Assembly (NCBI GenBank): GCA_022605425.2
Contig: JAKIMF020000001.1
Span: 1,180,501-1,244,500 of the forward strand
DNA: 64,000 nucleotides
Direction: 5' to 3'
DNA from: Hamiltosporidium tvaerminnensis
Taxonomy: Eukaryota > Microsporidia > Dubosqiidae
Part shown: positions 35,215 through 47,769 of the stretch, piece by piece
Layout: each line of letters begins with the position of its first letter
Position numbering within the stretch: the stretch's first letter is position 1
The notes under the pieces: model-generated
The model's input: only the letters and a program-made list of their open reading frames with translations
Databases searched by the model: none
Told to the model about the DNA's origin: nothing
Made by a program: the position numbers and the translations under genes

Positions 35215-38200
35215 GAGAATGTCAGTGATGCAGCTCGAATCATCCAGGCGGCCCAGGTATGTTATGACGAGGAAACACGTAAGGAGAAACCTAGATCCGC
35301 TTGGAAGGAAAACATAGAATGTAAAATTTCTAAGTTAGTACTTTCCAAAGATCTCCTCGAGAATGCTCGTAAACAGGAAAAGCTCTCTACTTCGGAAACG
35401 AAAAGTCTCAGAAAAATTTTCGAGGGTTTAATCTAGACTTAAGCAAAATAAATGATCTCTCTGAGGCTTTAGTTAAGAAGAATGAGGATTTGAATGTGTA
35501 CGAGAAAAAAATTACGATGTATGAAAGAAGGAGGAAATTTCGAAAAGAGAATCGTATGTTTGAGTTATTCCGAGGCCGATTCTACCGAGAGCTATCTGGC
35601 CGTGTTGAATCTGAGCATGTGGTTCATCGTGACGAAATTTCAGAATTTTGGTCTACAATGTTGAACAAAAATGATAAAGTAGTTACATATGATGAGTATT
35701 TGATACCTTTCGTGTCAGATACGCATTAGACCACGTTTCCTTTACTTAAAAGTTTATAGATATCATCAATTGGCTGCCTAACTGGAAAGCCGCTGGAATT
35801 GATGGTATTTATAACTTTTACATCAAGAAACTTACGAGCCTTCATAAATATCGTTACGATATTGTGACAGTCATATGTTTAGAAGGAACGCCCCAAGCCG
35901 ATTGGTATTATTGTGGACTTACTTATCTGATACCCAAAGGTACACCAAAGACTGGCTCTGATTACAGGCCAATAACCTGTATGTCAAACCTGAATAAACT
36001 GACCACAAAATGTGTTACTCAAGTGGTACAGGTTGAGGTGGAAAGCCAGGATGACTTTCAGATAATCAGTTGGGGCAGTTAGAGGAGTGCAAGGAGCGAA
36101 AGAACAGGCCCTATTGAATGTTGCCATTAATAAGGAGTACGGAAACAATCTTAAGGCAACATGGATTGATGTCAAAAAAGCTTATGATTAAATAGATCAT
36201 GCTTATTTTGCTCAATGTATTGAAAAACTTAATTTACCTGATTGGATCCTGAAATTTATTAAGGTAATTATAACAAAATAGAAAATTGATATATCAATAG
36301 GGCCTGAAAAAATAATAAGCAAGAAGATTGATAGAGGGATTCTGCAAAGAGATAGTTTGTCACCATTATTGTTTGTGTTGTGTATGGATCCTTTGAGCCG
36401 AAAGCTTACTGAGAAATGCACAAAAGTGACAATAAAGACAGATGCAGAGTCCCACGCCACTAATCATCTCTTGTTTATTGATGATCTTAAGCTCCTTGCC
36501 GAAGATGGGCAAACATTGGAAGACATGACGGAGGAGGTTAAAAAGTTTAGGAATAATATAGGATTGAAAATTAACACAGAGAAGTCAGCCACTAATGATC
36601 AATGTTGTAAGATACTGCTACTCTTCTTGAAGGAATAGGTGTTTATAAATACCTTGGAATTTTAGAAGCTAGCAGAGGAATTCCAACAAGTAAGTCGTTT
36701 GAGGAAGTACAGACTAAACTTATAGCACGAATAGAAAGACTCTGTCGCACGACATTAAACGCAAGAAATTTATTTCAAGCCATTAATAAACATGCAATTT
36801 CTTTACTAAACTATCATATAGGTGTACTCAGACTAGAACTGGCTGACTTCTCTAAGTTAGATGATGCGGTGCGTGCAGTGTTAGTAAAGAAAAAAATACA
36901 TCTACGCTCAGGATGCAAAGAACATCTATAACTTCCACGTAAAGAACTTGGAAGAGGTTTACATAGTGTCGAGTCCAAAAGCGAACATATGCTTTTGCAA
37001 CTCTTGGATTGTCTGGAAAAACATAAAGATACATCGACCAGAAGAGCAGCAATCCTAAAGGTTGAGAATATCAATAAAACCCACCTTTCACTAATTAAAA
37101 ACTTGTTAAAAATAAAATACGGGTTGGAAGAGGAAGTCACAAAAAAGAAATTGGAAGAAGCTCAACTAGCTAACCTATATAACGAAATCAAAAACCGAAA
37201 ACTACATTCAAAGTTATATAGCGCTAAAAATAACCAGCTGGTAAGTGTAAATGACCCCTCAGGATGGTTAAAGAAAGGAAGTGTAAGACCACATAATAAA
37301 GCAGTGTTCTGTTATATCTAGGATAGAAATGTATTCTGGGGTGCAGAAGGTATGTTCAACACTGCAACCAGTCTAGGAAAACAGTTGATCACTTAGTAAC
37401 GAGATGTGAAAAAATGCTTGGTCATGACTATTCTAGACGACATAATGAAGTAGTACGATGTATACATTTACTCTTGCTAAATAAATATAAGTTTTAGTCT
37501 TCGAAACGAATTAGAAGCCACTCAGTTCAAGAAATTCTTGATAACGAGTACTGCAGAGATAAAAGTGACCACCAGAATAAAAACTGAAGTCAAGATTCGG
37601 TGTAACAGACCAGATATATTTATTTTAGACATGAGACAGAATAGAATAACCCTCATTGAAGTAGGAATCACATCCCAAGACTCTCTTAAAATAGTTGAAA
37701 CAGAGAAGCTTAGGAAGTATGACCTATTAGCAAATGAGTTAGGTCTTATTTATAAATGCAGTGTAGAGAAAATTCCTTATGTAATGACCTGGTACGGTAT
37801 TGTGACAAAATACCATAAGACTTAGGTTTAAAAGATCGGAAATACCCATGAATGTAGAGGTATACATTCAGTCTATAGTACTTAAGAAGACAGTCGAAAC
37901 AGCTTCCTTGATCGACGGATAGGACATGAGTCTGGTCCAAATGCTCAGGAGAGCTGGGAGAGAGCATCATTAAGTGTTATTTTAGGAGCTGAGATGCATA
38001 AACAACCAATACTCTCTTTAAAAACAGTAGACAACGAGGAAGATGATGTTAAAACGGAAAATACAAAACATTTTTTACTCCTTATTTTGGATGGCATAAC
38101 CACAGCAAAGGAACCATCAACTAATATAAACAAAGAGTTGGAGTTGGAGGAAGAAATATAAGTGGTTGAAATGGTGGAAAGAATAATTTAGAAAAAAGAA

Positions 38201-38238
38201 AAATTTGTTAACCCAGAATTTTATTAAATAAATACTTC
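35215..38238 (+). mobile_element. 5'-truncated copy of the endonuclease-type non-LTR retrotransposon
   Basis: A 3,024-bp copy flanked by 12-bp target duplications. It starts inside the N-terminal domain (SDAARIIQAAQVCYDEETRKEKP, compare TEAAYIMQAAQVCYDE in the best copy) and runs to the shared 3' end CCCAGAATTTTATTAAATAAA. The RT domain is at about 35930-36500 with motif A WIDVKKAYD, then a stop, then IDHAY, and FIDD near 36477. The zinc knuckle and endonuclease lie at about 37330-37830 (RPDIFILDMRQNRITLIEVG). Stops and shifts are scattered (for example TAA at 36189 and a shift near 36610), but similarity stays high, so it is younger than the copy at 47770. Truncation at the 5' end with an intact 3' end is the usual mark of incomplete target-primed reverse transcription. 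Confidence 0.9.
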
Positions 38239-38250
38239 TCGTAATTATCT
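38239..38250. repeat. Target-site duplication, right copy (12 bp)
   Basis: TCGTAATTATCT, identical to 35203-35214. Confidence 0.8.
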
Positions 38251-39815
38251 TGTCTATATATACATTTTGATAGGAAAATCGAGCATTCCAAGAAATAATT
38301 GCATTGTAATTTAAAACATTTAGGTAAACGGCGCTATTTATAGTTAATGCAGATGCGCTCTACATCTTGACTGAAACATCATCTATTGTTCTAAAATAGT
38401 ACATGATTAACATAATTTGACTTGATAAAATAGCTGATTTTATTCGAAGTTTCCGATGCGTCATTTAACTTGGATTAGCTTTTACTATCACCAACGTCTT
38501 TCAATGGGAGCAAAAAATTCTTGTAAAAAGACATATTTATATAAAACTTACGCATATTTATATTTATTTTGACCAATATAATAATTTATGATTGATTCCA
38601 ATATGAATAAGAGCCATATAAGTCGACATATGCCACAGTATGAAGAAACAGCACATATATGAAGTAAATGGAAGATCCATGAACCAATTATTCGGCATTG
38701 CGATGCTAATCTACAACATTTTGATTTTAAGATATTTAATGTATACTACTTGAAAAAAGAATATTCTGCCTCGTATTTGACGTTTCAATTTCTTCGAATT
38801 ATTAAAAAAACTTCGGTTTTTATTCTTCAAATAAACGCGGATTCAAATCACTCAGTAGTTTTTACGATTCGGGCTTTGTTTGAAATATCATTTTCCTATT
38901 GGTAAAACAGTTCCTTTAAAAATATATTATTTTTTTATGATATTTACGTTTGTTTCTAATCATATTTTTAATAAAAAAACAGAATTTATACGTTACGGAG
39001 CGATTTTTTCACCTAAATTCAAACTTTTAACGAAGTATATTCGACAATGAAATAATAGTGTAAAGACCGGTGTATGACCACCTCATTATATTTCCAATCC
39101 GACTTTCGGTTCAGATTCATAAACTATAAACGAAATTGTAATACGCTTGTTTACAGTATATTTTCTTGAAATTCATTATAATAAATTTCTGGATATTTTG
39201 GATATAACAACCTCATATCTTTATATTTCCCTCTGTAAATTGCAAAATTCAATTATTTAGATTCTTTTGATACATCCATCAAATAAGCTTGATATCGAAG
39301 ACATGTACTTTTTATATTTAAAAACTGGTGCCTTTCGCTTTTATATATTCCTTATTCAGTGCATCATTCAGTTTAATCTGTTATCAAGCCTTTAATAACT
39401 TCTTACGAACTAAAGACATATATTTCGGTTTTCAACGGATGACATTAAATATTATCGCTTCTTTGCTTTAAAAATCATTTTTTGTTAGATAGTTATACTT
39501 TCGGACCTAAGTATAAGTATTAATATTTTTTCTTTTATATGTTTTTTTCATATATAAATCTTTATCTAAAGTTGAAAATAATACATTTTAAAGTGTAACA
39601 CTATTTAAATACTTAATCTCTTAGATTTTATTTCATAAACTGAATGAAATATAATTCTAAAAATTCTTAACTAATTTAATGATATTTTTAAGGAAATAAT
39701 TAAAAACCATTTGTTAAACTTCCTTAAATCTAATATTTTATTTGTTTATTTGATAAGAAAACATGAAACTTGTTTTGAATTTTTAATATAAAATAATGAG
39801 TTTAATTGTTTGTTT
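38251..39815. other. AT-rich spacer
   Basis: I see no gene or alignable repeat here. Confidence 0.4.
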
Positions 39816-40172
39816 ATGAAAACATTATCTGTAATCCTCCTTTTCATACCTGTCCAAGCAATTTTAGAAATATATTATGACTCACATCTTCACTTTAAAA
39901 CAATAAGATCCTCCTGTAATCAAGTGATAGATTGCTTCTATAGTTCCTTCTATCTTACCTTATATGTTGTAGAAGCATTTTTGATTATAAATATGTTGTT
40001 TTTAATATTAAAATACTTTGTTATAGGTACAAATAAAATACAAATGAATTTATTTGAGTGGTATTGGGTTTTAAACATCAATGTATATATTGAAATGTTT
40101 AAATATCCAGAAAAATATCCTTATTATAAAACTATTTTAGAACATAATGAAGAATCTGAGTTTAATATATAA
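39816..40172 (+). CDS. Small secreted or membrane protein, unknown
   Basis: This is a 118-residue product when started at the ATG at 39816. The N-terminus MKTLSVILLFIPVQA is a textbook signal peptide with a likely cut after Ala15. A second strongly hydrophobic segment (about residues 45-67, FYLTLYVVEAFLIINMLFLILKYFV) is a probable transmembrane helix, leaving an acidic, Tyr-rich tail of about 50 residues. Two Cys (near residues 34 and 40) lie between the two hydrophobic segments. No CCC motif precedes the start. The length is improbable as a chance frame in this composition. I recognise no family. A GC-rich hairpin follows 4 bases after the stop. Confidence 0.6.
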   Translation: MKTLSVILLFIPVQAILEIYYDSHLHFKTIRSSCNQVIDCFYSSFYLTLYVVEAFLIINMLFLILKYFVIGTNKIQMNLFEWYWVLNINVYIEMFKYPEKYPYYKTILEHNEESEFNI

Positions 40173-40175
40173 GTG

Positions 40176-40195
40176 TTGGGGCTGGACAACCCCAA
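40176..40195 (+). terminator. GC-rich hairpin directly after a stop codon
   Basis: TTGGGG-CTGGACAA-CCCCAA forms a 6-bp perfect stem just downstream of the TAA at 40170-40172. An alternative pairing joins GGAC (40184-40187) with GTCC after the A7 run. It stands out in AT-rich DNA. A role in transcript end formation is only a suggestion. Confidence 0.35.
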
Positions 40196-43100
40196 AAAAA
40201 CTGTCCCTGTTAGCAAATAAAGTTCTATTAAAAGGAAGAGTGGATTGTTGCATTCATGTGAATTCATAGAATAAATAAAAAATTCAAAAAAATTATTGGT
40301 CTGTCTTAATATTTCTGTAAAATACTTTACAATATTTATTTTATAATTTTACTAAAATAGAATTTTTTTACTTGAATTTCCTTCTTGTTTTTCTAAGCGA
40401 TTTATATGTATTAAATAGTGTGTAATCATTTGTATTTATTTAATTCTATTTCAAAAACATATTTTTTGAAATCTAGATATACGTTAAATGACATATAGCT
40501 TGTATAAAATTTGTTGTGAACACACAATTTTCAAATATTATGTTTAATGTAAAGAAGTAAGCAAAATTAATAAATATATTGTATTAAAAAGAAGACAATA
40601 ATAAACATTATTGAATGAAAATTAATTGCATTCGTGCTACTTATTCGCATATTTGTCTGGTTTTATTTACTTCGTTTTTTTTATGATTCGTACATTATTT
40701 GAATTTCGTTTCTATATTCCTAACATGAAACATCAATTTCTCTCATTTTCTTTGTATGCAAAGGTTTATAAAGTTGGGTTTGTAGTAATGAATATTTTCT
40801 TTCTGATGATATGTATTTAAATAAAAATGAAGGTGGTTCTACAATAAACCTAGTATTACTTATAATAGCATTTTATATGTGTTGTAAGCAGCTCTCGTGT
40901 TTTGTTTCTTATTTCGCATTTTGTTCAGTTTAATTGGTGAGTTGTTAACATTAAAAAATCTTTATAAAAACTATTAAATTTTAGGATTCGAAGATTTTTT
41001 ATCCTGATAGATTAATTTACTGTGGTATAATATTGTTGATTGAAAAATTAGATCTAATCAAAACATGTTAAACCCACGTATTATAATAATAAAGTATAGG
41101 TAGATTAATTTTTAAAACTTTTAATTGAGAATATTACACTAAGGAGATGCTTCAGAAATATTTAAATGAAAAAATTAACATTTTTCAGTGACCACATCTT
41201 TATGCGGGAAAGGTGCTAAAGGCAGACTATTTTGAATGTTATTCTAAAAAAATATATATCATCCACAATCTCATAGATTAATGTCATAAAAGTCTACGAT
41301 TTGTTAAGTATATTAATTTGATTGAAAAAAGGTAACCAAAACGATTTTATTAGATTTTGGAATTTATATGATATGTGATACAAAAGTATAAACTGTGATA
41401 AGAATAAAGCTTGGAAAATTCGGGGAAACTAACCTAACAAGATTTGGCAGATAAATTAGTCATTAACTTTATTTTGTTATAAATTATCCATAGAGATGAA
41501 ATCAATAATTTTTACAAAGAATTAAAAATTCGAACATATATTCATATACAATTTATTATTTGTTATTATTAATGATATTCGCTTTTTTTTATGAAAAAAG
41601 AAGACAAGTATTAGCCAGAAAGACAAGATGCTGTATTTTTCATATAAACTAAAGAAGATTATCAACAAAAAAAGATATAATATAATGATCTGATCTGTGA
41701 AGATTTGGATATTTTCCTGTAAAGAGTTCTGCCAAGAGATATCCATGAATAAAAAAATATGTCAATGAACACCAAATTCAGATCATATAACAACTTAAGA
41801 AAATATTTTTTTACAAGGTCTGTAAACCCTCGTCGCTTTAAATCGAAGCTAGCAATTCTTTACAATTTATTTATAACGATATTGTTGATTAAAGTGACGC
41901 GAGAGTACTCGAATCATATCTGCCGATTTTTATGAGTTCGATAGGCGGCCTTTTGAGATTAGCAATTAAAACTTATATTTATGACGATTAAGCCCAGGCA
42001 CTTCTGGCTATTAAAGTCAAATTTTTTTTTAAAAAAAACAGCATGTCACTATCTCAAACAAATACACACTTTTGCAAGTCTTGGGTATACGGAAATTTAC
42101 AAGTCTAAAAACATCTAAAAACATCAATTATTATGTAAATTAGATAAAAAAACTCGGTTTTACACATTAAGTTTTTTTCAAGCGAAATATGGAATGAACA
42201 ATAATAAAGAAATATATCTGAAAAGTAAAACCATTGGATTTATACAACACCTACAACGCAGAAGATCGAGGGTAAAGTTATATACAATTGAATATATGAA
42301 ATTTTTGTATTGCGATTCGTAAAAATTGCTAAAATTTGAAATATCTTTAATTTAATAAGACAATCTTTTGTTATATCAAAGATTAGATTTTTTTATGAGT
42401 GATAGGAAGTGTGTGTTAACTTTGTGCTAATTTCGTGAGCAAGAAGAGTATTACTTCGCTGATTGTAAAACGCCTTGATATTATACTGAAAAAATGAGGA
42501 ATAGATTCGGGCAAAAATTTATTTTCCAAAATAAATACAAGATCAAGTCTAAAAAGGTAATTGAAGGATCTTTATTTAAATTCTATAAAATTAGTATTGC
42601 AAAATAAAATTAATGTCTGAATAAAGCTTGATTCAAAATTTAAAATTTCACTTTGTATAGTTATCCTTATTAAAAAAAACACAGTAGATTGCACATATTC
42701 CATTTGTGATTACACCAAGCATTTCTTATATTATTTAAACATGGAAAATTATAATTCTCACTCCGTTTTAAATATTGGTTCTGTTTATAATTTTAGGTTT
42801 GAGATGTTTGATCTTATTATTACCACAAATATAATAATGAAATATCTTTAGAAATACCTTAGTCAACATCAATTACTAACGGAATAAAGAAATAGTCGAA
42901 CTTTATTAGCCATAAAATCGAATGTTGATGATTTTTTTGATCGATAAAGATAATTTGATTCTGAACAATTTACCCGAAGAAATTGCAAAAAAACAATAAG
43001 TGAATTGTTAACAAAAAGCCGAGAGTTACACCTAGTCTATACCCTTTTAAAAAAGTAACAAAGATAAATAAGTTTTAGTTTAACGATGACTCAGAATATC

Positions 43101-43844
43101 AAATTTCTAATTTTTTTTGACAAACTATGCACAAAAATCTGATCAAAATTTTAAAAATTGAATCGGATACGATAAAAGATTACAAAGAGTTTTAATAATG
43201 CAGATGAATTAATAATTTTTAAAAAATTGTATAAAGAATTATAATTTTAAATCAAGTTTACAGTTTGGATTCTTAATGAGATGTTACTATAAATAAATTA
43301 TTGTCATATAAAAATATTTGCAAACGATATGTTTTTTTGAAACAAATATTATTTTTTACATGATTTATTGAAATAAAATTTTTTATGAAATCTAAATTAT
43401 TCTACGTTCAATTATAAATTTTATCATGAAAAAGGAGTAATTTTTTTAATTTTTTATAATTTCTTTTTCATCAACTCATTTCTTTATAATTGTACTTACA
43501 TACTTATTAGCTTTCTCTTTTATCGGTCGATATCGATAATGAACAATTAAAAAAATTACATTTGTTTCTTTTAATCAATTCTAACAGGGATTAAAAGGGG
43601 CTGGTCTACATGTTCGGTATGGCTCATATTCCACCAAAGAGGTAAATATCGTTTTCACGTTAATTCTAGATACTCTTTTCTAAGCGAAAAGTTTTTAATT
43701 TGGTTATCCTTCTTCCATTTTTTGCAAATAATTCTTTTTTTAAAAAAGGAGATAATTAAAAATTAACAGAATTACCGGTTATAGAAAGCAAGATAATTTT
43801 GATTTTATTTGGTTATCTGTTAATATATTCATGAGAAACAGACA
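40196..43844. other. AT-rich spacer
   Basis: No supportable gene. A small patch at about 41810-42010 has higher GC (CTGTAAACCCTCGTCGC, GATAGGCGGCC) and may be the remains of a mobile or coding sequence; it matches nothing else I could find. The 64- to 74-codon frames near 40626 and 41522 (minus) are hydrophobic and within chance. Confidence 0.45.
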
Positions 43845-43897
43845 AATTTGATTCGTTTAGACTATGAATTTGATTCTTTTAGACTATGAATTTGATT
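43845..43897 (+). repeat. 22-bp tandem repeat upstream of the ABCG gene
   Basis: AATTTGATTC(G/T)TTTAGACTATG occurs at 43845-43866 and 43867-43888, with a partial third unit to 43897. It lies 55 bases before the ABCG start. It could be a promoter-region duplication or replication slippage. Confidence 0.7.
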
Positions 43898-43946
43898 AAA
43901 TTTGATATTTGAAAAATTTTCTGTTTATTTTGTGAGGTTTGAAAAT

Positions 43947-43950
43947 CCCC
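43947..43950 (+). promoter_or_regulatory. CCCC start motif of the ABCG gene
   Basis: CCCC in AAAATCCCCTA lies 2 bases before the ATG at 43953 and supports that ATG over the longer open frame reaching back to 43902, which begins with TTG. Confidence 0.55.
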
Positions 43951-43952
43951 TA

Positions 43953-45890
43953 ATGGATGTAGAATGGAAAAATTTAAATATTGAATTAAAGAATAAAAAT
44001 AAAAGTATAGCTAAGAAGTATGTAAAATTAGTCAAAAATGCATATGGAGAAGCTAAAGCAGGTGAATTGTGTGCAATAATGGGTCCAAGTGGATCCGGTA
44101 AAACAACTTTACTCAAAGCTTTAGCGGGAAGAATTCCAGATGGTGGAAAAACGACTGGAATTGTTACATCTAATAAATTGGAACGAAGAAACCGTGATTG
44201 GATTAACAATATAGCATTTGTAGATCAAGATGACTGTTGCTATGAAAATCTTACCGTTAGACAAACCATAACATATGCTGCCAAATTTCGACTTAAGGAT
44301 AAAAGCGTAAAAATAAACGATAAAGTTGATACAATTATATCTAATTTATATTTGAAAAAAATAGCCAATACCCGTATAAAAAGCATTTCGGGTGGTGAAA
44401 GAAAAAGAACAATGATAGGGGTCGAACTCGTTACAGATCCCAAAATAATTTTACTTGATGAGCCTACCAGTGGACTTGATTCGTCATATGCATTGGATCT
44501 TATCAGATTATTTAAAGAAATTGCAGAAAAAAAATTGGTGACAATTATATTTACAATACACCAACCATCATATGAAATATTTCTTCTTTTTAATCGATTA
44601 GTCCTTTTATTCGATGGAAACACAGTTTATAACAGCACAGCAAATGAATTTAAAACCAAAGCAGAATCATTTGGTTTTTTGAAACGAGAATTTTGTTCAG
44701 AACCCGAATTCGCAATAGATATACTTAAATTTAGAGAAGAATATAACTGAAATACCTGAAAATCTTACAAATGTCAATGAAATGATTAAACAAACATTAG
44801 AAAACCAAGAGGAATTCAAAATAACAGAACCATCCTACATCAAATATGTTTTATAACGGTTTTTTCCCCAATTTTTATCACATATTTGTTCTTTTAGAAA
44901 GAAGATTTAGATTATATTTTCTTGGTAAAAAAGGCTTGAAATATTTATTATACTTTTTATGTTCTATGATATTGTTTAGCCTGTTATAATGTAGAAAGTA
45001 TTTATTATAAATGGCGTATTTTTGGTGTCAATGCATTGATGAATGTCTTGATACAGATAGATGAAACAAAAAAAATAAATTTTACTTGGTTTTTAAAAGA
45101 TAATAGCGAGCCGCTAATAAAAAAAGAATTCCAAAGAATAATTATTACTTTGCTTATGATAAATGCTCAGTTAGTATTTTCATCCATTTTCAATGGATCT
45201 GTATCCCATTCTTTTGTGGAAGAACGAGATCGTGTGAAACGAGAAATAGGTGTACAAAGTTATACAACCATTTCATATTTTACCTTCTATTTTTCTATAT
45301 CACATATTTCTTAATGTTTTGAGTAGCATTTTATTTATCGTTATATTCAAAATTCACTTCGGAGATTTTCTATATAATGATTTTTATTTGTTTTCCAGCT
45401 TAAGTTTTTTTGGTCTTTTACCACTGTTGTTATTATATGGCACAATGGCGAACAATACAGCGTTCGCATCAATTTTGAATATTGTAATGGCTATTTGTAC
45501 CACGGTATCACCACAAATATTGGCTTTAATTCATTTTTATTTAAAAGAAAAAGTGAAATTTAAAGGTATAAAAGTATTTAGAATGTTTGTATTTTTTCCA
45601 TTCTACGATTTAAGATATATTTTTTCAATCAAATTTTTGATTCTATCGATACAAATATATTTTCAGATAGTAAGCACCTACCATTTTTACAGACAACCTT
45701 AAGTGATTTAAAATATATTTTAGGAAATTTTTTTGAAATAGAAGATATTAGCGTTGGATTTATGAGTGGTGTATTTTTTTTGATGACTGCTTCAATTATA
45801 TTTATCTCTATTATTCTTTTAAATCAGTTTTTAAGACCAGAGATGCGTTTCAAACTTCAAGAAAAACCCGGAAAAAAAAATAAAGTATAA
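43953..45890 (+). pseudogene. ABCG-family half-transporter, frameshifted
   Basis: The first part (43953-44750) is a complete, undamaged nucleotide-binding domain: Walker A GPSGSGKTT, Q-loop region DQDD, signature ISGGERKR, Walker B ILLDEPTSGLDSS and H-loop TIHQPS. The domain comes before the membrane part, the order of ABCG (White/PDR-like half) transporters, which dimerise and export lipids or other hydrophobic compounds across a membrane. Downstream the same gene continues in other frames: an acidic linker (44745-44860), LLERRFRLYF near 44890, a membrane segment with the conserved ERDRVKREI turn (near 45230), more helices (45260-45690) and a last helix ending at TAA 45888. Four or more frame changes and an internal stop near 44860 separate these parts. 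Real decay is likely, but several shifts fall in or near A/T runs, so sequencing error should be excluded. Microsporidia usually keep several ABCG genes. Confidence 0.8.
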
Positions 45891-47765
45891 AAGTTTTGTT
45901 TAAGTTCTATTCATTTAAAATCTTGTTATAATTATTTTTTTATTCAATACATTTCAAAAACTGGCTTTCTTCAATACTATTTAATATAAAAAAAAGGGAG
46001 AAGATGTTCTTATTACTTAGAAAAGTTTCTTATTTATTTGAATTTTCATTGCATAACAATCGACTATAAAAGATTTTTTTATATAAAAAATATTTCAATA
46101 CAATAAATTTAATCAGGATGAAGATATTCTCACAAATGAGATTAGGTTATGTTTTTCAAGTAAATTTTAAAAGATAGTCTTTAAATCAATTATGGGTGAA
46201 GCAAAATAGGGAAACTGAGATTGAACATTAAATATCGAGGATTATAATGCAATATAGATCCAAAAATAAAAAATATAAGAAAAATTTTATTTAAAGTATC
46301 GTGTTCTTCGATTTTTTATATTTAGTACCGAATTCCTCAACATTTTCAGTCATTTGATATATCAATCTCCTCGGTATAAAATTTTAATGTTTTACAAACT
46401 TATTGATGAACTATCCATGAGTTATTTGGAATTTAGTATCGGTTTTTTAAACTTTCTATTGTAACTACTACATGGAATTATAATAAAATATTTTTCTGCC
46501 TCACTCTTTTAATGGCGAATTTTAAACAGTTTTTTCAACTCAAATATTATTATTCCATTCTGTGACTTTAAAAACACATTCAAGCAACGTTTTTAATTCA
46601 TTTTTCTTTATAGCAGAAGTTTGAAAGCTCTTAAGATTGTGTTTTTTCTATGATTTAAATCAGAGTATTATTTTTTCGAAATATATGTGAATATCGATCA
46701 TATTTACTAAATCATGGGAGTAATTATAGACTAATTAAATATAATTCATCTACTAAAACAATAGATACTGTATTTATATAAGAACTCTTCAATTCGAATA
46801 GTTTTTTTAATGTATTTTTAACTAATCGTAAAAAACATGTATTGATTTCTATGCTCAAAGAAAATGCATAGTGCTATTTTATCGCAATTCTTTCCTTTCG
46901 CCACGAAAAAAGCAATACAACAGAGTAATTATATGCTTGTATAGTATACTGTGGACACTTTTGCAAGCCTGCTGTTTCTTTATATTTATAAAGCAATCTT
47001 ATATTAAAAAAATATTTTTTTTAGTAAAATAGTCAAAATAAAACCAACCAAAAAACCAACTCTTATTTTTATAATATTAAATGAGTAACTTATCTATATT
47101 ATTTATATATATTTTCGAGCCAATTAAAGTAAAAATATTTTTATTATTGTAATTTGTAGTTAATCGAAGTATTTAAATGATTCTGTATGGCTTAACATAT
47201 ATTTTGAGCAATACTATACCATTTTTAATGGAAAATTTTTTTAACTCAAGGTTTGTGTCGTTTATAATTGACGAAATATTCAATGTATTTTAGTTAAACA
47301 GTCTTAACTTTTTTCTGAAAAATTATGTAATATCTAAGACTATTTGCACTATAGAAACCTATGATATTTAAATTTTAATAAATTTTTGAATATTTGGAGT
47401 TATTTTTTTAATTAGATAATTTCTTCGTTATTAAAATATTTGAAATTTTTTAATGAAAAAATAATACTAGATCGATCGAAATAAAAAATATTTATAACAC
47501 TTTTAACATTTTAAATTTATTCGAAAAATATTCTAAGATTAGATTGAAAAAAAATGTCATTTTCATTGAGAACCCTCATATTTTTAACTACTTAAAACTG
47601 GAATATGTTACTTTTTTTACAAGCAGATAGAAGTCTATAAAGTTATGAAATAATAATTCAATATTTTTTTAGTACAAAGGCAATACTATCTATAAATATA
47701 TCAAATAATCCATTGTTTTCAATGTGAGTTAATTGCTAACAAAATTATTTAAATATATTTGTGGT
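45891..47765. other. AT-rich spacer
   Basis: I see no gene or repeat that I can support. Confidence 0.45.
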
Positions 47766-47769
47766 ATAA

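Noticed and set aside
36212-37140. Minus-strand frames inside the retrotransposon copies (also around 20387, 22324-22793 and 44240)
   Set aside because: They are shadows of the real coding strand of the RT/endonuclease or ABCG genes.
40626-40820. Hydrophobic 64-codon frame downstream of the small secreted protein
   Set aside because: It begins with TTG, and its hydrophobicity is what T-rich DNA gives by chance; no real similarity to its neighbour.
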